Shown here piece by piece: positions 41,342 to 49,996 of a stretch of DNA of 64,000 nucleotides. A model generated the notes under the pieces. The model was not told where the DNA came from, did not search any database, and was given only the letters and a program-made list of their open reading frames with translations. A program made the position numbers and the translations under genes. The first letter of the stretch is position 1, and every line of letters starts with the position of its first letter. This DNA comes from Palsa-504 sp050011155 (GTDB lineage Bacteria > Actinomycetota > Actinomycetes > Streptosporangiales > Streptosporangiaceae). The stretch covers positions 22,177 through 86,176 of the forward strand of contig JBEKJP010000010.1 in the NCBI GenBank assembly GCA_050011155.1, in the 5' to 3' direction.

Positions 41342-43681
41342 GTGCACACCGCGAGTCAGCCGAACGGCACCAGCACCGCGGCCGGCCAGGACCAGGCCCT
41401 CGGAGCACCCGCGATCCGCCGTCGCGACCGGCCGGGTCACATCCTCGCCGGGGTGGTCTGCGCGACGACCGGACTCGGCCTGTGCGGCGAAGGTTTCGCC
41501 ATGGCCATCGCACCACGGCATCCCGCGGCCGGGCAGGTGCTGTTCTTTACCGCCCTGGTCATACCATTCACCGTTTACCTGACCGTGCTGATGATCCCGC
41601 GGCTGGGCTCCCTGCGGGTGGTGACCGTCGCCGTTCTCGGCCTGTACCCCGCGCTGGTCTACCGCATGTCCAGCCCGCTCGTGCTAGCCGGATACGACGA
41701 GCAGCTGCACGACCAGACGCTCATGAACCTCTTGCGCGGCGGCGGCCTGTACTCGCCCAATCCGGTCTTGCGGGTGAGCCCGTTCTACCCGGGCCTCGAG
41801 CTTTTCACCGGCGTCGGGATCCGCCTCACCGGCCTGCCCGTCGTGCTGGCCGAGTCACTGGTCATCCTGCTGTGCCGGCTGCTCCTCGTCCTGACTATCT
41901 ATCAGGGCGCGCTCCTGGTCAGTCCCTCGCGCCGCGGCGCGTCCCTGGTGGTCGCCTGCTACGCCGTTTCCTCGGAGTTCTATTCGTTCAACGCCGGATT
42001 CGCCTATCAGACGCTAGCGCTGACCCTGGGCCTAGGCGGGATCTTCTTGCTGCGCCGCGCGCAGCTGGCCAGCGGCGCCGCGAGCCGCCGGATCTTCCTG
42101 GCCGCGCTGCTGGCGCTGACCGCCACCGCGATCACGCACCACGCCACGAGCTGGGCGGTACTGGCGTTCCTGATCGTCTGGGCGGCACTGAGCCGGAAGG
42201 GCGAGCGCCGGCTCCCCGCCCGGGCCGCGGTCATAATGGGCGCGGTCGTCGCCAGCTGGACCGCGGCGCTCGCGCCGCTGCTGACGGAATATTTCGCGCC
42301 CATCTTCTCGAACGTCGTGGAGACCACGAAGTCTTTTCTCGGCGGTACCAGCACGCATCACATCTTCGGCGCCAGCGCGGGAACACCGCCGCCGGCCGAC
42401 TGGGAGCGCGTCGTCCTGGTCGGCTATACACTCACCTGCGCCTTCGCCGCACTGGCCTGCGGCTGGATTATCCTGGCCCAGGCGTTCCGGCACCGGGATC
42501 GCATGCTCGGCCTGCTCGGCGTCCTGAACCTCGCCTTTCCCATCACCGACGCCGCGCACTTCGACCCGAGCGTCGGCGAACTGGGAAACCGGGCTTCCAC
42601 CTTCCTGTTCTTCCCGCTCGCGCTGGCCTGCTCCCTGATCATCCAGCGCCACCCCCGGGTCACCCGGCGCCCACCCAGCAGGCACAATCCCATCCGGCCG
42701 GTCGTGCTCGTGGCCTTGATAGCCGGGACGGCAGCGACCTATCTCGGCGGCATCTTGCTCGGGTCCAACCCCGACTGGAATCGCCTTCCCGGCCCTTATC
42801 TCGTCTCGGCCGATTTCCGCTCCGAGGATCCGGAAACCCTGGCGGCGGTCGACTGGGCCGCCGCGCACCTGGCCCCGGGCAGCACCGTGGTGGCGGACCG
42901 GGACCCGGCCGTTCTCCTCGCGAGTCAGGCCCGGCTGTGGCCCGTGACCAATCCCCAGCAGGGCTTCGTGCCGGCGCAGTTGTATTTCTCGAACTCCTGG
43001 GGGCCGCAGGAGACGGCCATCGTCAAGGGCCGGAATATTGAATATATCTACGTCGACGCACGCCTGGCTCAGTCACTCCCGATGCTCGGGTATTACATCT
43101 CCGAAGGAGAAACGGCTGAGCCGACCCGCATTACCGAGGCCGATATCGCCAAGTTCGCGCACGTCCCCGGGCTGACGGCTGTTTACCATCACGGCCCCGT
43201 GACCATTTACAGCACCTCCGGCCTCGGGGTCGCGCCGAAACGGACCGGGTTCACCGGTTACCACGCGATGGGCCTGGGGCCCTGGGACGCGGTGCCGGGC
43301 GTCGCCGTCGTCCTTCTCATCGCGGCGATCAGGAGACGACTGGCCTGGGTGAAACCGGCGGCCAGGGACATCGGCGTCCTGGGGACCACGCTGTCCGTCA
43401 CGGCCATCGCCGTGTTCCTCGGCGGCGTGCTCTTCGCGCTTCGCCTGATGCCGGGCCCCGCCTTCACCCTGGGCGCCGCCGCGACCGCGGCCGTGATCCT
43501 CGCGGTCCGGCGGCGCCGGGACGGCCTGCGGCTCATCCCGCGGCTGCCCGTCCCGCACCGGCTCGATCCGCTGGTCGCTCTCGGGATCGCGGCCGGCGCG
43601 GCCGGGCTGGCCATCGCGATCTGGGCCGCGTGGATCACCGACGTCGCCGACGTCGCCATGATCTTGCGGGCAGTCAGCTAG
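41342..43681 (+). CDS. Large polytopic membrane protein, GT-C glycosyltransferase-like
   Basis: About 779 residues from the GTG at 41342. Ten or so N-terminal membrane segments, a large extracytoplasmic domain (SEDPETLAAVDWAAAHLAPGS...), then three or four more segments. The first outside loop carries AGYDEQLHDQTLM, like the acidic pair of GT-C enzymes (PMT/GT39, Rgt). It could be the glycan polymerase or a lipid-sugar-using transferase. The frame is open back to an ATG at 41216 overlapping the GT4 gene, but that stretch reads like non-coding sequence and contains a hairpin, so the later start is preferred. Confidence 0.72.
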   Translation: MHTASQPNGTSTAAGQDQALGAPAIRRRDRPGHILAGVVCATTGLGLCGEGFAMAIAPRHPAAGQVLFFTALVIPFTVYLTVLMIPRLGSLRVVTVAVLGLYPALVYRMSSPLVLAGYDEQLHDQTLMNLLRGGGLYSPNPVLRVSPFYPGLELFTGVGIRLTGLPVVLAESLVILLCRLLLVLTIYQGALLVSPSRRGASLVVACYAVSSEFYSFNAGFAYQTLALTLGLGGIFLLRRAQLASGAASRRIFLAALLALTATAITHHATSWAVLAFLIVWAALSRKGERRLPARAAVIMGAVVASWTAALAPLLTEYFAPIFSNVVETTKSFLGGTSTHHIFGASAGTPPPADWERVVLVGYTLTCAFAALACGWIILAQAFRHRDRMLGLLGVLNLAFPITDAAHFDPSVGELGNRASTFLFFPLALACSLIIQRHPRVTRRPPSRHNPIRPVVLVALIAGTAATYLGGILLGSNPDWNRLPGPYLVSADFRSEDPETLAAVDWAAAHLAPGSTVVADRDPAVLLASQARLWPVTNPQQGFVPAQLYFSNSWGPQETAIVKGRNIEYIYVDARLAQSLPMLGYYISEGETAEPTRITEADIAKFAHVPGLTAVYHHGPVTIYSTSGLGVAPKRTGFTGYHAMGLGPWDAVPGVAVVLLIAAIRRRLAWVKPAARDIGVLGTTLSVTAIAVFLGGVLFALRLMPGPAFTLGAAATAAVILAVRRRRDGLRLIPRLPVPHRLDPLVALGIAAGAAGLAIAIWAAWITDVADVAMILRAVS

Positions 43682-43715
43682 GAACCCTTTTCCGGTCAAT
43701 ACAGGGAGTGTGAGA

Positions 43716-44804
43716 ATGCCTCAGCCGGTACCGAGCGTGCTCGGTGTCCCCCGCCTCGGCGAGTGGGCGGCGCAGTGGGATCAGCTGGTAGATGCCGCCC
43801 CGCTGCCGTCACCGTTCCTGCGATCGTGGTGGCTGGCCGGGACCGGCGGCGCCGGCCGCCAATTCGCCCTGGTCACCAGCGGGGAGCAGCTCCTCGGCGG
43901 CCTGGCCCTGGAAAGACGCCACCCGATGCTGAGCGTCCGGGTGATGGGGGACGGGTCGCTGTGCCCGGACCATCTCGACCTGCTCGCCGCTCCCGGTCAC
44001 GAGGCGGCGGCCGCCGGCCTCCTGCGCGACTGGCTCGGCCGTCCCGGTGAGCGCCTGCTCGACCTCAGGGGCATCCGGGCCGGGTCACGGCTGATCGAAA
44101 TCCTGCCTGGCCGTGTTCGCCGCGAGCCCATGGCCGTGGCCCCCTTCACGCGCTTGCCCAGCTCCCCCGAGGCCTACCGCGCCACCCTGCCCTCGCAGTT
44201 CCGCAAGAACCTCCGGGCCTCGGCCAGGCGCCTGGCGGCCGAAGGGGTGACGCACCGCGCGATCCGCGGCGGGGCCGTCGTCCGGCGGCTCGCGATCCTG
44301 CGCGAGCTCCACCGCGCCCAGTGGGGAGGCCGCTCCCGTTTCCTGCCCGTCTTCGACCGGTTCGCGGCCGGTTTCGCCGGCGGCTGCGCGGCCGACGAGG
44401 TCGTCGTCCACGAGCTCGCGCACGACGACCTCGTGGTCGCGACCGTGGCGGCGTTCGAGGTGGCCGGCCGGGTCAGCCTGTACCAGAGCGCCCGGCTCAC
44501 CGACCGGCGCTGGCGGGACGTCACGACCGTCCTGCTCGCCGCCATCATCGACGACGCCTGCGCCCGGGGCTTCCGCGAGGTGGATTTCCTCCGGGGGGCT
44601 GAGCCCTATAAGGGGCGGTTCGCGCCGGATCACCGGGAGTTGCTGAGGCTGGTGGCGGGCACGGGAGTGTCCGGCCGCCTCGGCGGCGTCACCCGGGCGT
44701 CGACGTTCCACGCCACCCAGGCGGCGGTCCGGTGCGTTCACTTGTCCAGATCCGCGGCCGCCCGGTGGCAGGCCGGACGGCGGGAACGCCCCTCGTCCCG
44801 GTAG
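43716..44804 (+). CDS. CelD/BcsL-type GNAT acyltransferase
   Basis: 362 residues of the FemAB-like/CelD acetyltransferase group seen in exopolysaccharide clusters. Recognisable stretches: LPSQFRKNLRASARRL, ILRELHRAQWGGRS and EVDFLRGAEPYKGRFAP. Probably acylates a sugar or transfers an aminoacyl group. The ATG at 43716 has AGGGAG seven bases upstream and was preferred over the GTG at 43710. It follows the GT-C gene by 34 bases. Confidence 0.8.
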   Translation: MPQPVPSVLGVPRLGEWAAQWDQLVDAAPLPSPFLRSWWLAGTGGAGRQFALVTSGEQLLGGLALERRHPMLSVRVMGDGSLCPDHLDLLAAPGHEAAAAGLLRDWLGRPGERLLDLRGIRAGSRLIEILPGRVRREPMAVAPFTRLPSSPEAYRATLPSQFRKNLRASARRLAAEGVTHRAIRGGAVVRRLAILRELHRAQWGGRSRFLPVFDRFAAGFAGGCAADEVVVHELAHDDLVVATVAAFEVAGRVSLYQSARLTDRRWRDVTTVLLAAIIDDACARGFREVDFLRGAEPYKGRFAPDHRELLRLVAGTGVSGRLGGVTRASTFHATQAAVRCVHLSRSAAARWQAGRRERPSSR

Positions 44805-44824
44805 GCCGCCTCATCGGGCGGGGC

Positions 44825-45715
44825 TCAGTCGTCCTGCTGCTTTCCGCCGATCGAGGCGACGGCCCGCAGCCGCCGTCCGATGGTCATGGCGTTCATGGCG
44901 CAGACCTTGGCCATATCGACGGCGGCGGAATGCCCGGGCTCCTGCGGCTTCAGGTGCCGCCGCCGGAGGTGCGAGTTGAAGTCCTCGATGCGGTTCTGGC
45001 GCACGGTGGCGGCGGTGAAGTACGTGAGGGTCACGGACAGCGAGATATCGGGACTGTTGTGCACCCAGTGCGGCGTGCCCGGGGGTATGTACACCGCCCG
45101 CCCCGGCGTCATGGTGAACGTGGCCACCTCCCGGGGCAGGGATTCGATTCGCCCGTGGGAGCCGTCCCAGTACCTGTCGATCTCACGCCGCCGGACCGCG
45201 TCGCTTTCGAAGCGCCCGATGCTGACGGTCTTACACCCGCTCACCTGCATCAGCAGGCTGTGCTCGATGTCGAAGTGGACCGGTGTGACCGAATTCGGGG
45301 AGGAGACGAAGACGAACGCCACCCGCTTGCGCATCTTGCCCTGCGTGGCCATGATGCCCGCCTCGAGCTGGTCGAGCTGGGTGTTCATGAGCTCGGCCAG
45401 GCCGGGATCTTCTTCGACGTTGAGCAAGGTAAGCCAGGCGTTGGCGGTGCGCAGATCGCGTATGACGTCGCCCGGCCGGTCCAGGGCGCCCCGGGGCGGA
45501 CCCCCGCGGGGAACCAGGAGGGGCTGCGCCGCGGTGTCGGCGATCACCGACCGTCGCGGCAGCCGGTCGGCAAGATCGGCCACCGCCGCCAAGGTCAGGC
45601 GGTCGTCGAGCTGGAGATCATGGACGAATTCCATGGCTTGCCCGGGGAACCCAGCGCGGAAGGCAAGCCGTCCTATGGTCTGGCGGACCCGGCCTTGTGG
45701 TTGTGCACTCATCAT
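44825..45715 (-). CDS. JmjC/cupin-8-like Fe(II)/2-oxoglutarate oxygenase candidate
   Basis: 296 residues. The metal triad fits: HxD in VHFDIEH (His147, Asp149) and a distal His in PPGTPHWVHN (His216 or His219); SVTLTYF and AWLTLLNV are typical cupin-8 strands. Bacterial members hydroxylate proteins or small molecules; the substrate is unknown. It overlaps nothing and starts directly at the base before the GT2 stop codon, so it is in the same operon as GT2. Confidence 0.75.
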   Translation of the reverse strand: MMSAQPQGRVRQTIGRLAFRAGFPGQAMEFVHDLQLDDRLTLAAVADLADRLPRRSVIADTAAQPLLVPRGGPPRGALDRPGDVIRDLRTANAWLTLLNVEEDPGLAELMNTQLDQLEAGIMATQGKMRKRVAFVFVSSPNSVTPVHFDIEHSLLMQVSGCKTVSIGRFESDAVRRREIDRYWDGSHGRIESLPREVATFTMTPGRAVYIPPGTPHWVHNSPDISLSVTLTYFTAATVRQNRIEDFNSHLRRRHLKPQEPGHSAAVDMAKVCAMNAMTIGRRLRAVASIGGKQQDD

Positions 45716-46672
45716 TTACCTCTCAGTGGATACCGATACCGCGGCACCGGATACACGTTGGCCCGCTCGGACGGCGACGGCGGTTCCTGACACGCAGGGG
45801 CAGCCCTGTCCGATGAAATACAGGATGCAGAGCAGGCGCATGAAGGCCGCCGCCATGCGGATGAGGCCGCCGGCCGGGGCGACCGCGGCGTGCACCTCCG
45901 GTGCACGCCGGCCGGAACGGCGGCGGTGGAGCGCGCGGCGGTGCTCGACCCCGATGGTCATCAGCACGCGCAGGCCATCGCTGAACGCGTCCAGGTTGCT
46001 GGCCCCGTGGATCCTGGAATGCTCGAAACTCGGGACCTCGGCGACGCGAAGCCCCTCCGCCGCGATCCGCATGTGGATCAGGGTCTCGATCTCGAAGCCA
46101 TCGCCCCACAACCGCCCGTCGCCCCGGGCCGATGGCGGGGAGATGGTGTCGAGATCGAGGACCGCGACGTACTTCTGCCAGAACACGTTGTATCCGTAGC
46201 ACAGGTCTGAGTAGCGCGTTCCGTGACAGAGATTGACCACCTCGCCGAGCACGCGGTTGCCGAGCCTGCGCAGCCGGGTGATGTCACTGCTGCCCCCGCC
46301 GGCGGCGAACCTCGTCCCCTTGGCGAAGTCCGCGCCGTTCAGCAGGGCCTGGACGAACCTCGGGATCTCGCCCGGATCCGCCGAGCCGTCGGCATCGACC
46401 ATGGCGATAACGTCCCCGGTCGCGGCTTCGAATCCGCACGCGAGCGCGTTCCCCTTGCCCCGCCGGGTCTGCTGGACGACCCGGACGCCGGGCCGCAGCC
46501 GGCGGGCGACCGCCACCGTGTCGTCCACCGAGTGCCCGTCCACCACGATCACCTCATAGAGGTCCGCGGGCAGCCGGGCGAAAACGTGCGGCAGGTTCCT
46601 GGCTTCATTCAACGTTGGAATGACCACAGATACTCGCGGCCAAGACCTACCCGAACTGTCCTGAGACACCAT
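45716..46672 (-). CDS. Glycosyltransferase family 2 (polyprenyl-phosphate sugar synthase-like)
   Basis: 318 residues. SVVIPTLNEARNLPHV, VVDGHSVDDTVAVAR and the metal motif MVDADGSADP mark an inverting GT-A enzyme like DPM synthase. The C-terminal part has a probable membrane-associated helix (FMRLLCILYFIGQGC). It could load a sugar on polyprenyl phosphate for the GT-C protein. AGGGAG lies just upstream of the ATG; a GTG follows as the next codon. Confidence 0.88.
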   Translation of the reverse strand: MVSQDSSGRSWPRVSVVIPTLNEARNLPHVFARLPADLYEVIVVDGHSVDDTVAVARRLRPGVRVVQQTRRGKGNALACGFEAATGDVIAMVDADGSADPGEIPRFVQALLNGADFAKGTRFAAGGGSSDITRLRRLGNRVLGEVVNLCHGTRYSDLCYGYNVFWQKYVAVLDLDTISPPSARGDGRLWGDGFEIETLIHMRIAAEGLRVAEVPSFEHSRIHGASNLDAFSDGLRVLMTIGVEHRRALHRRRSGRRAPEVHAAVAPAGGLIRMAAAFMRLLCILYFIGQGCPCVSGTAVAVRAGQRVSGAAVSVSTER

Positions 46673-46936
46673 GGCTCCCTCATGATTTCAGGTCCCGATA
46701 CATTCGCCCGCCCCAGCCGACCCGCTAATTTTTGTGCTATTCCATATGACACTCGAGAGAACCGTCACGGCCTAGTTTATTTCCGTCTCTACGGATCGCG
46801 CGATGACCCGGCGTTCAGTTTCCTGAACACCAGGCCGACGCGCGCCAACTCCATGATCATCTGCGATCAGGGTCAGCGATTTACCGGCGCCGGCATCTCC
46901 GCATTCCGGGCATACCACATTAATGCCGCGATTCAA

Positions 46937-46957
46937 GAAACGTGAATTTCACGTTTC
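46937..46957 (-). terminator. Terminator of the two-component operon
   Basis: GAAACGTGAA-T-TTCACGTTTC, a perfect 10-bp inverted repeat with one central base, overlapping the stop codon of the response-regulator gene (46949-46951). Confidence 0.55.
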
Positions 46958-47617
46958 CTCGCGGCTACGGAATAGGTCAATGACTGCCGCCCGGTCGGGG
47001 ACACCGAGTTTTCTTACTATCGCGGCGATATGGACCCTGACCGCGACGGCCGACAGCATCAGCCGCCGGGCTATTTCGCCCGTTGACTGCTGCTGCGCCA
47101 GCAGCGCGAGGATCTCCCACTCGCGACTGGTCAGCCGCTGACCCGGACTGTGGTCGGCGACCGGCTGCCGCCACCGCGGCTCCCGCCCGCGGAACTGCTC
47201 GAGCAGGTGCGCGACCAGCGTCCGGGGGATGGCCGCCTCCCCCGAGAGCACTCCCTCGAGGGCGTCGGGCAGGCGCCGCATGTTCATCGACTTCAGCAGG
47301 TAACCGTGAGCTCCCGCACGCAGCGCGGCGAACAGGTCGGCGTGGTCGTCGGAAACGGTCAGCATGACGATCTTCACCTGAGGCAGCCTGGCGGCGATCT
47401 CCCACGCCGCGGCCAGGCCGTCGCCGGGCATCCTGATGTCCAGCAGGCAGATCGCCGGCCGCTCCCGCACCGCGGCCTGGACGGCTTCGGCGGCATCCGC
47501 CACCGAGGCGCACACGCTGAACCGCCGGTTGCGTTCCAGCGCCAGTTGTATGTCGTCCCGGCTCGGCGCGTGGTCATCGGCGATCAGCACCCGGTGCGGC
47601 CTCGCCTTCGCGCTCAC
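46949..47617 (-). CDS. NarL/LuxR-type response regulator
   Basis: 222 residues. Receiver domain with acidic pair DD near the start and phospho-acceptor Asp60 in CLLDIRMPG; Lys in LLKSMNM. C-terminal LuxR helix-turn-helix LTSREWEILALLAQQQSTGEIARRLMLSAVAVRVHI. The GTG start overlaps the kinase stop by GTGA, so the pair is coupled. Located beside the glycan genes and on the strand of GT2, which makes that cluster a likely target. Confidence 0.92.
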   Translation of the reverse strand: MSAKARPHRVLIADDHAPSRDDIQLALERNRRFSVCASVADAAEAVQAAVRERPAICLLDIRMPGDGLAAAWEIAARLPQVKIVMLTVSDDHADLFAALRAGAHGYLLKSMNMRRLPDALEGVLSGEAAIPRTLVAHLLEQFRGREPRWRQPVADHSPGQRLTSREWEILALLAQQQSTGEIARRLMLSAVAVRVHIAAIVRKLGVPDRAAVIDLFRSREET

Positions 47618-49089
47618 AAGGTGACCTCCACCCGGCTGCCGCCACCCGGCGCGGAGAAGATGACCAGCTCGGCACCGACCGAACGGGCCCGCTCCCGCAT
47701 CGCGCGCAGGCCGAACCCGCCGCCCGGGTCGGCCAGGTCGAAGCCGCGCCCCTGATCGGTGACCCTCAGCCGCACCCCGGAGCCGTCGCGCTCCAGCCGC
47801 AGGCCCACCCGGTCAGCGCCGCTGTGCCGGGCGGCGTTGGACACCGCTTCGCAGGCGATCCGGACGAGCGCTTCCCGCCGCGGGGCCGGCAGCCGGATGT
47901 CGGACCTGAGATCGAGATCCAGTTCCACCTGATAGCGCTCGGCAACCTCGGTCACGGCTTCGGCGAGGACGACCTCCAAGGCCTGGCTGCTCGGCGCCGC
48001 GACCGCGCTGATGATCCGGCGGGACTCCAGCCGCGCGCGCTCCACGGCCCGGCGCATCCGGTCCAGGCCATCCGCGTCCGCGCCGTCATCAAGCGACTCG
48101 AGGTTACGGGCCAGGTACGTAAGCTCCTGCGCGACCCCGTCGTGCAGTTCGCGGGCGATCCGCTGCCGCTCCTCTAGCACCGCCGTCCTCGACAGCGCCC
48201 GCCAGTAGGACCAGGTCTCCCGCACGGAACCGAGGAACAGGACGGCGTAGAAGAAACACCGGAACGCGTCGCCGCCGTACAAAGACTGCGGACTCGCGGC
48301 CGACAGCAGGTAGTTGACCTGCGACGCCGCCGCAAGCGTGGCGGCCAGGGCCAGCCAGCCGAGGAACTCGTCCCGGCTGCGCCGGGAACATCGCCAGAAC
48401 CCGGCCGCGGCCACGCCGTAAAGCACCGCCCCCGCGAGCTGCGGGCTGAACTGGGCCACGTGCAGCCCGGCCGAGCCCGGCGCCAGGGAGGCCACCGCCC
48501 GGGGCAGCAGCGGGCGGGCGAACGCGGGGACGAAGACCATCACCAGCAGCAGCGCCGTGGTCGCCGCACCCGTGATGGCGACCAGCCGTGGCCCCGGCGG
48601 CCGCAGCTGACGACCCGGCAGGAAGGCGGCGAGAACGAGTAGCAGGGCGCCGAACGAATTGGCGACGGGCGCGACCCAGGCGGTCAGGTCATCCGGTGCC
48701 CAGCCCGCCACGGCCGGCACCGTGGACAAGAACAAGCTGGAGATCGCGAGTACCGCCAACGCGCACGCCAGCAGGATCTCGTCCAGCCGGGAACGGCGGC
48801 GAAGCCGGCCGAAGAGCAGGAAATAGGCCAGCAGCCCGATGACCGACGCCGCCGTATCCAGGGCCAGGTCCGCTGCCTGCCGCGGGTAGCCCAGATGCAG
48901 CTGCGGCGCCAGCGCCAGGGCGGCCGTCACCGCGGTCAGCGCGATCGCGGTCACGATAGCCGCGGCGGGCATTCCCCGCTCGGCGCCGGGACGGGCCGCC
49001 ACGGCGGGACGCGGCCGGTACCGGCCGGCTGGTACCGGCCGACCTGACGCGGACGGACCGGGGTCACGCCATCCCCTGCTCGCTTTCAT
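47614..49089 (-). CDS. NarL-partner sensor histidine kinase (HisKA_3)
   Basis: 491 residues from the ATG at 49089. About seven N-terminal membrane segments with short loops, then the dimerisation/phospho-acceptor helix RQRIARELHDGVAQELTYLA and a HATPase domain with CEAVSNAARHSG, DQGRGFD and GGFGLRAMRERA. The sensor is therefore within the membrane part and could see a lipid or membrane signal. The frame continues upstream, but that DNA carries a recombinase-like remnant in another frame, so the later start is preferred. Confidence 0.87.
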   Translation of the reverse strand: MKASRGWRDPGPSASGRPVPAGRYRPRPAVAARPGAERGMPAAAIVTAIALTAVTAALALAPQLHLGYPRQAADLALDTAASVIGLLAYFLLFGRLRRRSRLDEILLACALAVLAISSLFLSTVPAVAGWAPDDLTAWVAPVANSFGALLLVLAAFLPGRQLRPPGPRLVAITGAATTALLLVMVFVPAFARPLLPRAVASLAPGSAGLHVAQFSPQLAGAVLYGVAAAGFWRCSRRSRDEFLGWLALAATLAAASQVNYLLSAASPQSLYGGDAFRCFFYAVLFLGSVRETWSYWRALSRTAVLEERQRIARELHDGVAQELTYLARNLESLDDGADADGLDRMRRAVERARLESRRIISAVAAPSSQALEVVLAEAVTEVAERYQVELDLDLRSDIRLPAPRREALVRIACEAVSNAARHSGADRVGLRLERDGSGVRLRVTDQGRGFDLADPGGGFGLRAMRERARSVGAELVIFSAPGGGSRVEVTL

Positions 49090-49091
49090 GG

Positions 49092-49289
49092 CTAACCTGC
49101 CGCGGGAGGGAAGCCGCAGCGAGACCCGGACTCCGGGGCGACTAGCCAACACCCCGCTCTCCTGGCGATGTGTTCCAGCTGCTCCTGAACAACCCAACTG
49201 GGTAATCCGGCCTGCAGCATCATGAATGTTGCATTCACTCGAAAACTTCCACCCGTGCCCTTTTCGTGACGAATTACTCGCAAGTGCAC
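49092..49289 (-). pseudogene. Decayed tyrosine-recombinase C-terminal fragment
   Basis: A 65-codon reverse-strand frame reads RVNATFMMLQAGLPSWVVQE followed by QLEHIARR, strongly like the active-site region of XerD/phage integrases (LRHTxATxMLxxGVxxxVVQExLGH). The RHT motif has decayed (FRVNAT) and the conserved LGH reads LEH; the rest of the protein and the Tyr are absent. The frame lies immediately upstream of the kinase gene. Confidence 0.45.
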
Positions 49290-49369
49290 CCACTCGCCGG
49301 ATAGATCACAGCTGACATTTTCCGCCTCCTTGACCTCATATCGGATACGTCACCCTGTCCGGGTACTCC

Positions 49370-49406
49370 CGATAGCGGCACTGATGAAGCATTGATGCCG
49401 CTATCG
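49370..49406. repeat. 11-bp inverted repeat upstream of the kinase gene
   Basis: CGATAGCGGCA (49370-49380) and TGCCGCTATCG (49396-49406) with a 15-base loop. It may be an operator or hairpin in the promoter region of the two-component system. Related sequence (GCTATCGCGACATCA) recurs near 49593. Confidence 0.6.
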
Positions 49407-49487
49407 CGCAATTCCGCTTGGCCAGCCAGCGGCTGCGACTGAGGTGCCACGCACCACGACCCAGCCGTACGGGCCCCCTAAGACGAA

Positions 49488-49537
49488 GTGAAAGCCCGGT
49501 TCCAGTGCGTTTTAACGCACTGGAAGTCCAGTTTCAC
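49488..49537 (-). terminator. Hairpin terminator of the GntR-folB operon
   Basis: Inner stem TTCCAGTGCGTT/AACGCACTGGAA (49500-49525, 12 bp) nested in outer GTGAAA/TTTCAC arms (49488-49493, 49532-49537). It lies about 105 bases past the folB-like stop on the reverse strand. Confidence 0.6.
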
Positions 49538-49642
49538 CTGTATCCGGAACGCAGACCTGCCCGCGGAATCAACTTGAGTTAAGCGGCATAATGCTATCGC
49601 GACATCACAGGAGCATTGATGTCGTTACCGCAGACGCGGCCC

Positions 49643-49996
49643 TCATCGGAGGGGGCGCTCGATGGTGATGGCGGCGGTATAGCCGCCGTCGGCGATGGGC
49701 TTGCGGAGTTCCAGGCGCAGGCGGGTCACCGGGAAGGCGGCGAGCAGGTGCTCGGCGACGCGGTCGGCGGCGGTCTCGATCAGGCGGAACTTGCCCGCGC
49801 GGACGACCGCGGCGATGGCCTCGGCCACGGCGGAGTAGTCCAGTGCGTCCGCGAGGTCGTCGCTCGCGGCGGCCCGGCCCACGTCGGCGTCCATGTCGAC
49901 GTTGAAGACCAGGGTCTGCTCGATGTCGCGTTCCCAGGGGTGCGCGCCGATGACCGCGGCCACGCCGAGGTCCCTGATCGATACGTAGTCAGTCAC
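49643..49996 (-). CDS. Dihydroneopterin aldolase-like protein (FolB family)
   Basis: 117 residues of T-fold: start VTDYVSIRDLGVAAVIGAHPWE, then DIEQTLVFNVDM, ALDYSAVAEAI, LIETAADRVAEHLL and RLELRKP. FolB makes 6-hydroxymethyl-dihydropterin for folate. The IGxxxWERxxxQ pattern is closer to the proteobacterial FolB type than to the usual actinobacterial one, and no other fol gene is here, so another substrate is possible. The GTG at 49996 overlaps the GntR stop (GTGA); an ATG at 50014 is the alternative. Confidence 0.78.
   Translation of the reverse strand: MTDYVSIRDLGVAAVIGAHPWERDIEQTLVFNVDMDADVGRAAASDDLADALDYSAVAEAIAAVVRAGKFRLIETAADRVAEHLLAAFPVTRLRLELRKPIADGGYTAAITIERPLR

Noticed and set aside
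34041..49289. Prophage or integrative element still active
   Set aside because: Only a decayed recombinase fragment is present; no intact integrase, relaxase, capsid or tRNA attachment site was seen.
49090..49293. Extending the histidine kinase to a start at 49293
   Set aside because: The extra 68 residues do not resemble a kinase N-terminus and coincide with a recombinase-like remnant in another frame; the ATG at 49089 directly precedes the basic and membrane parts.
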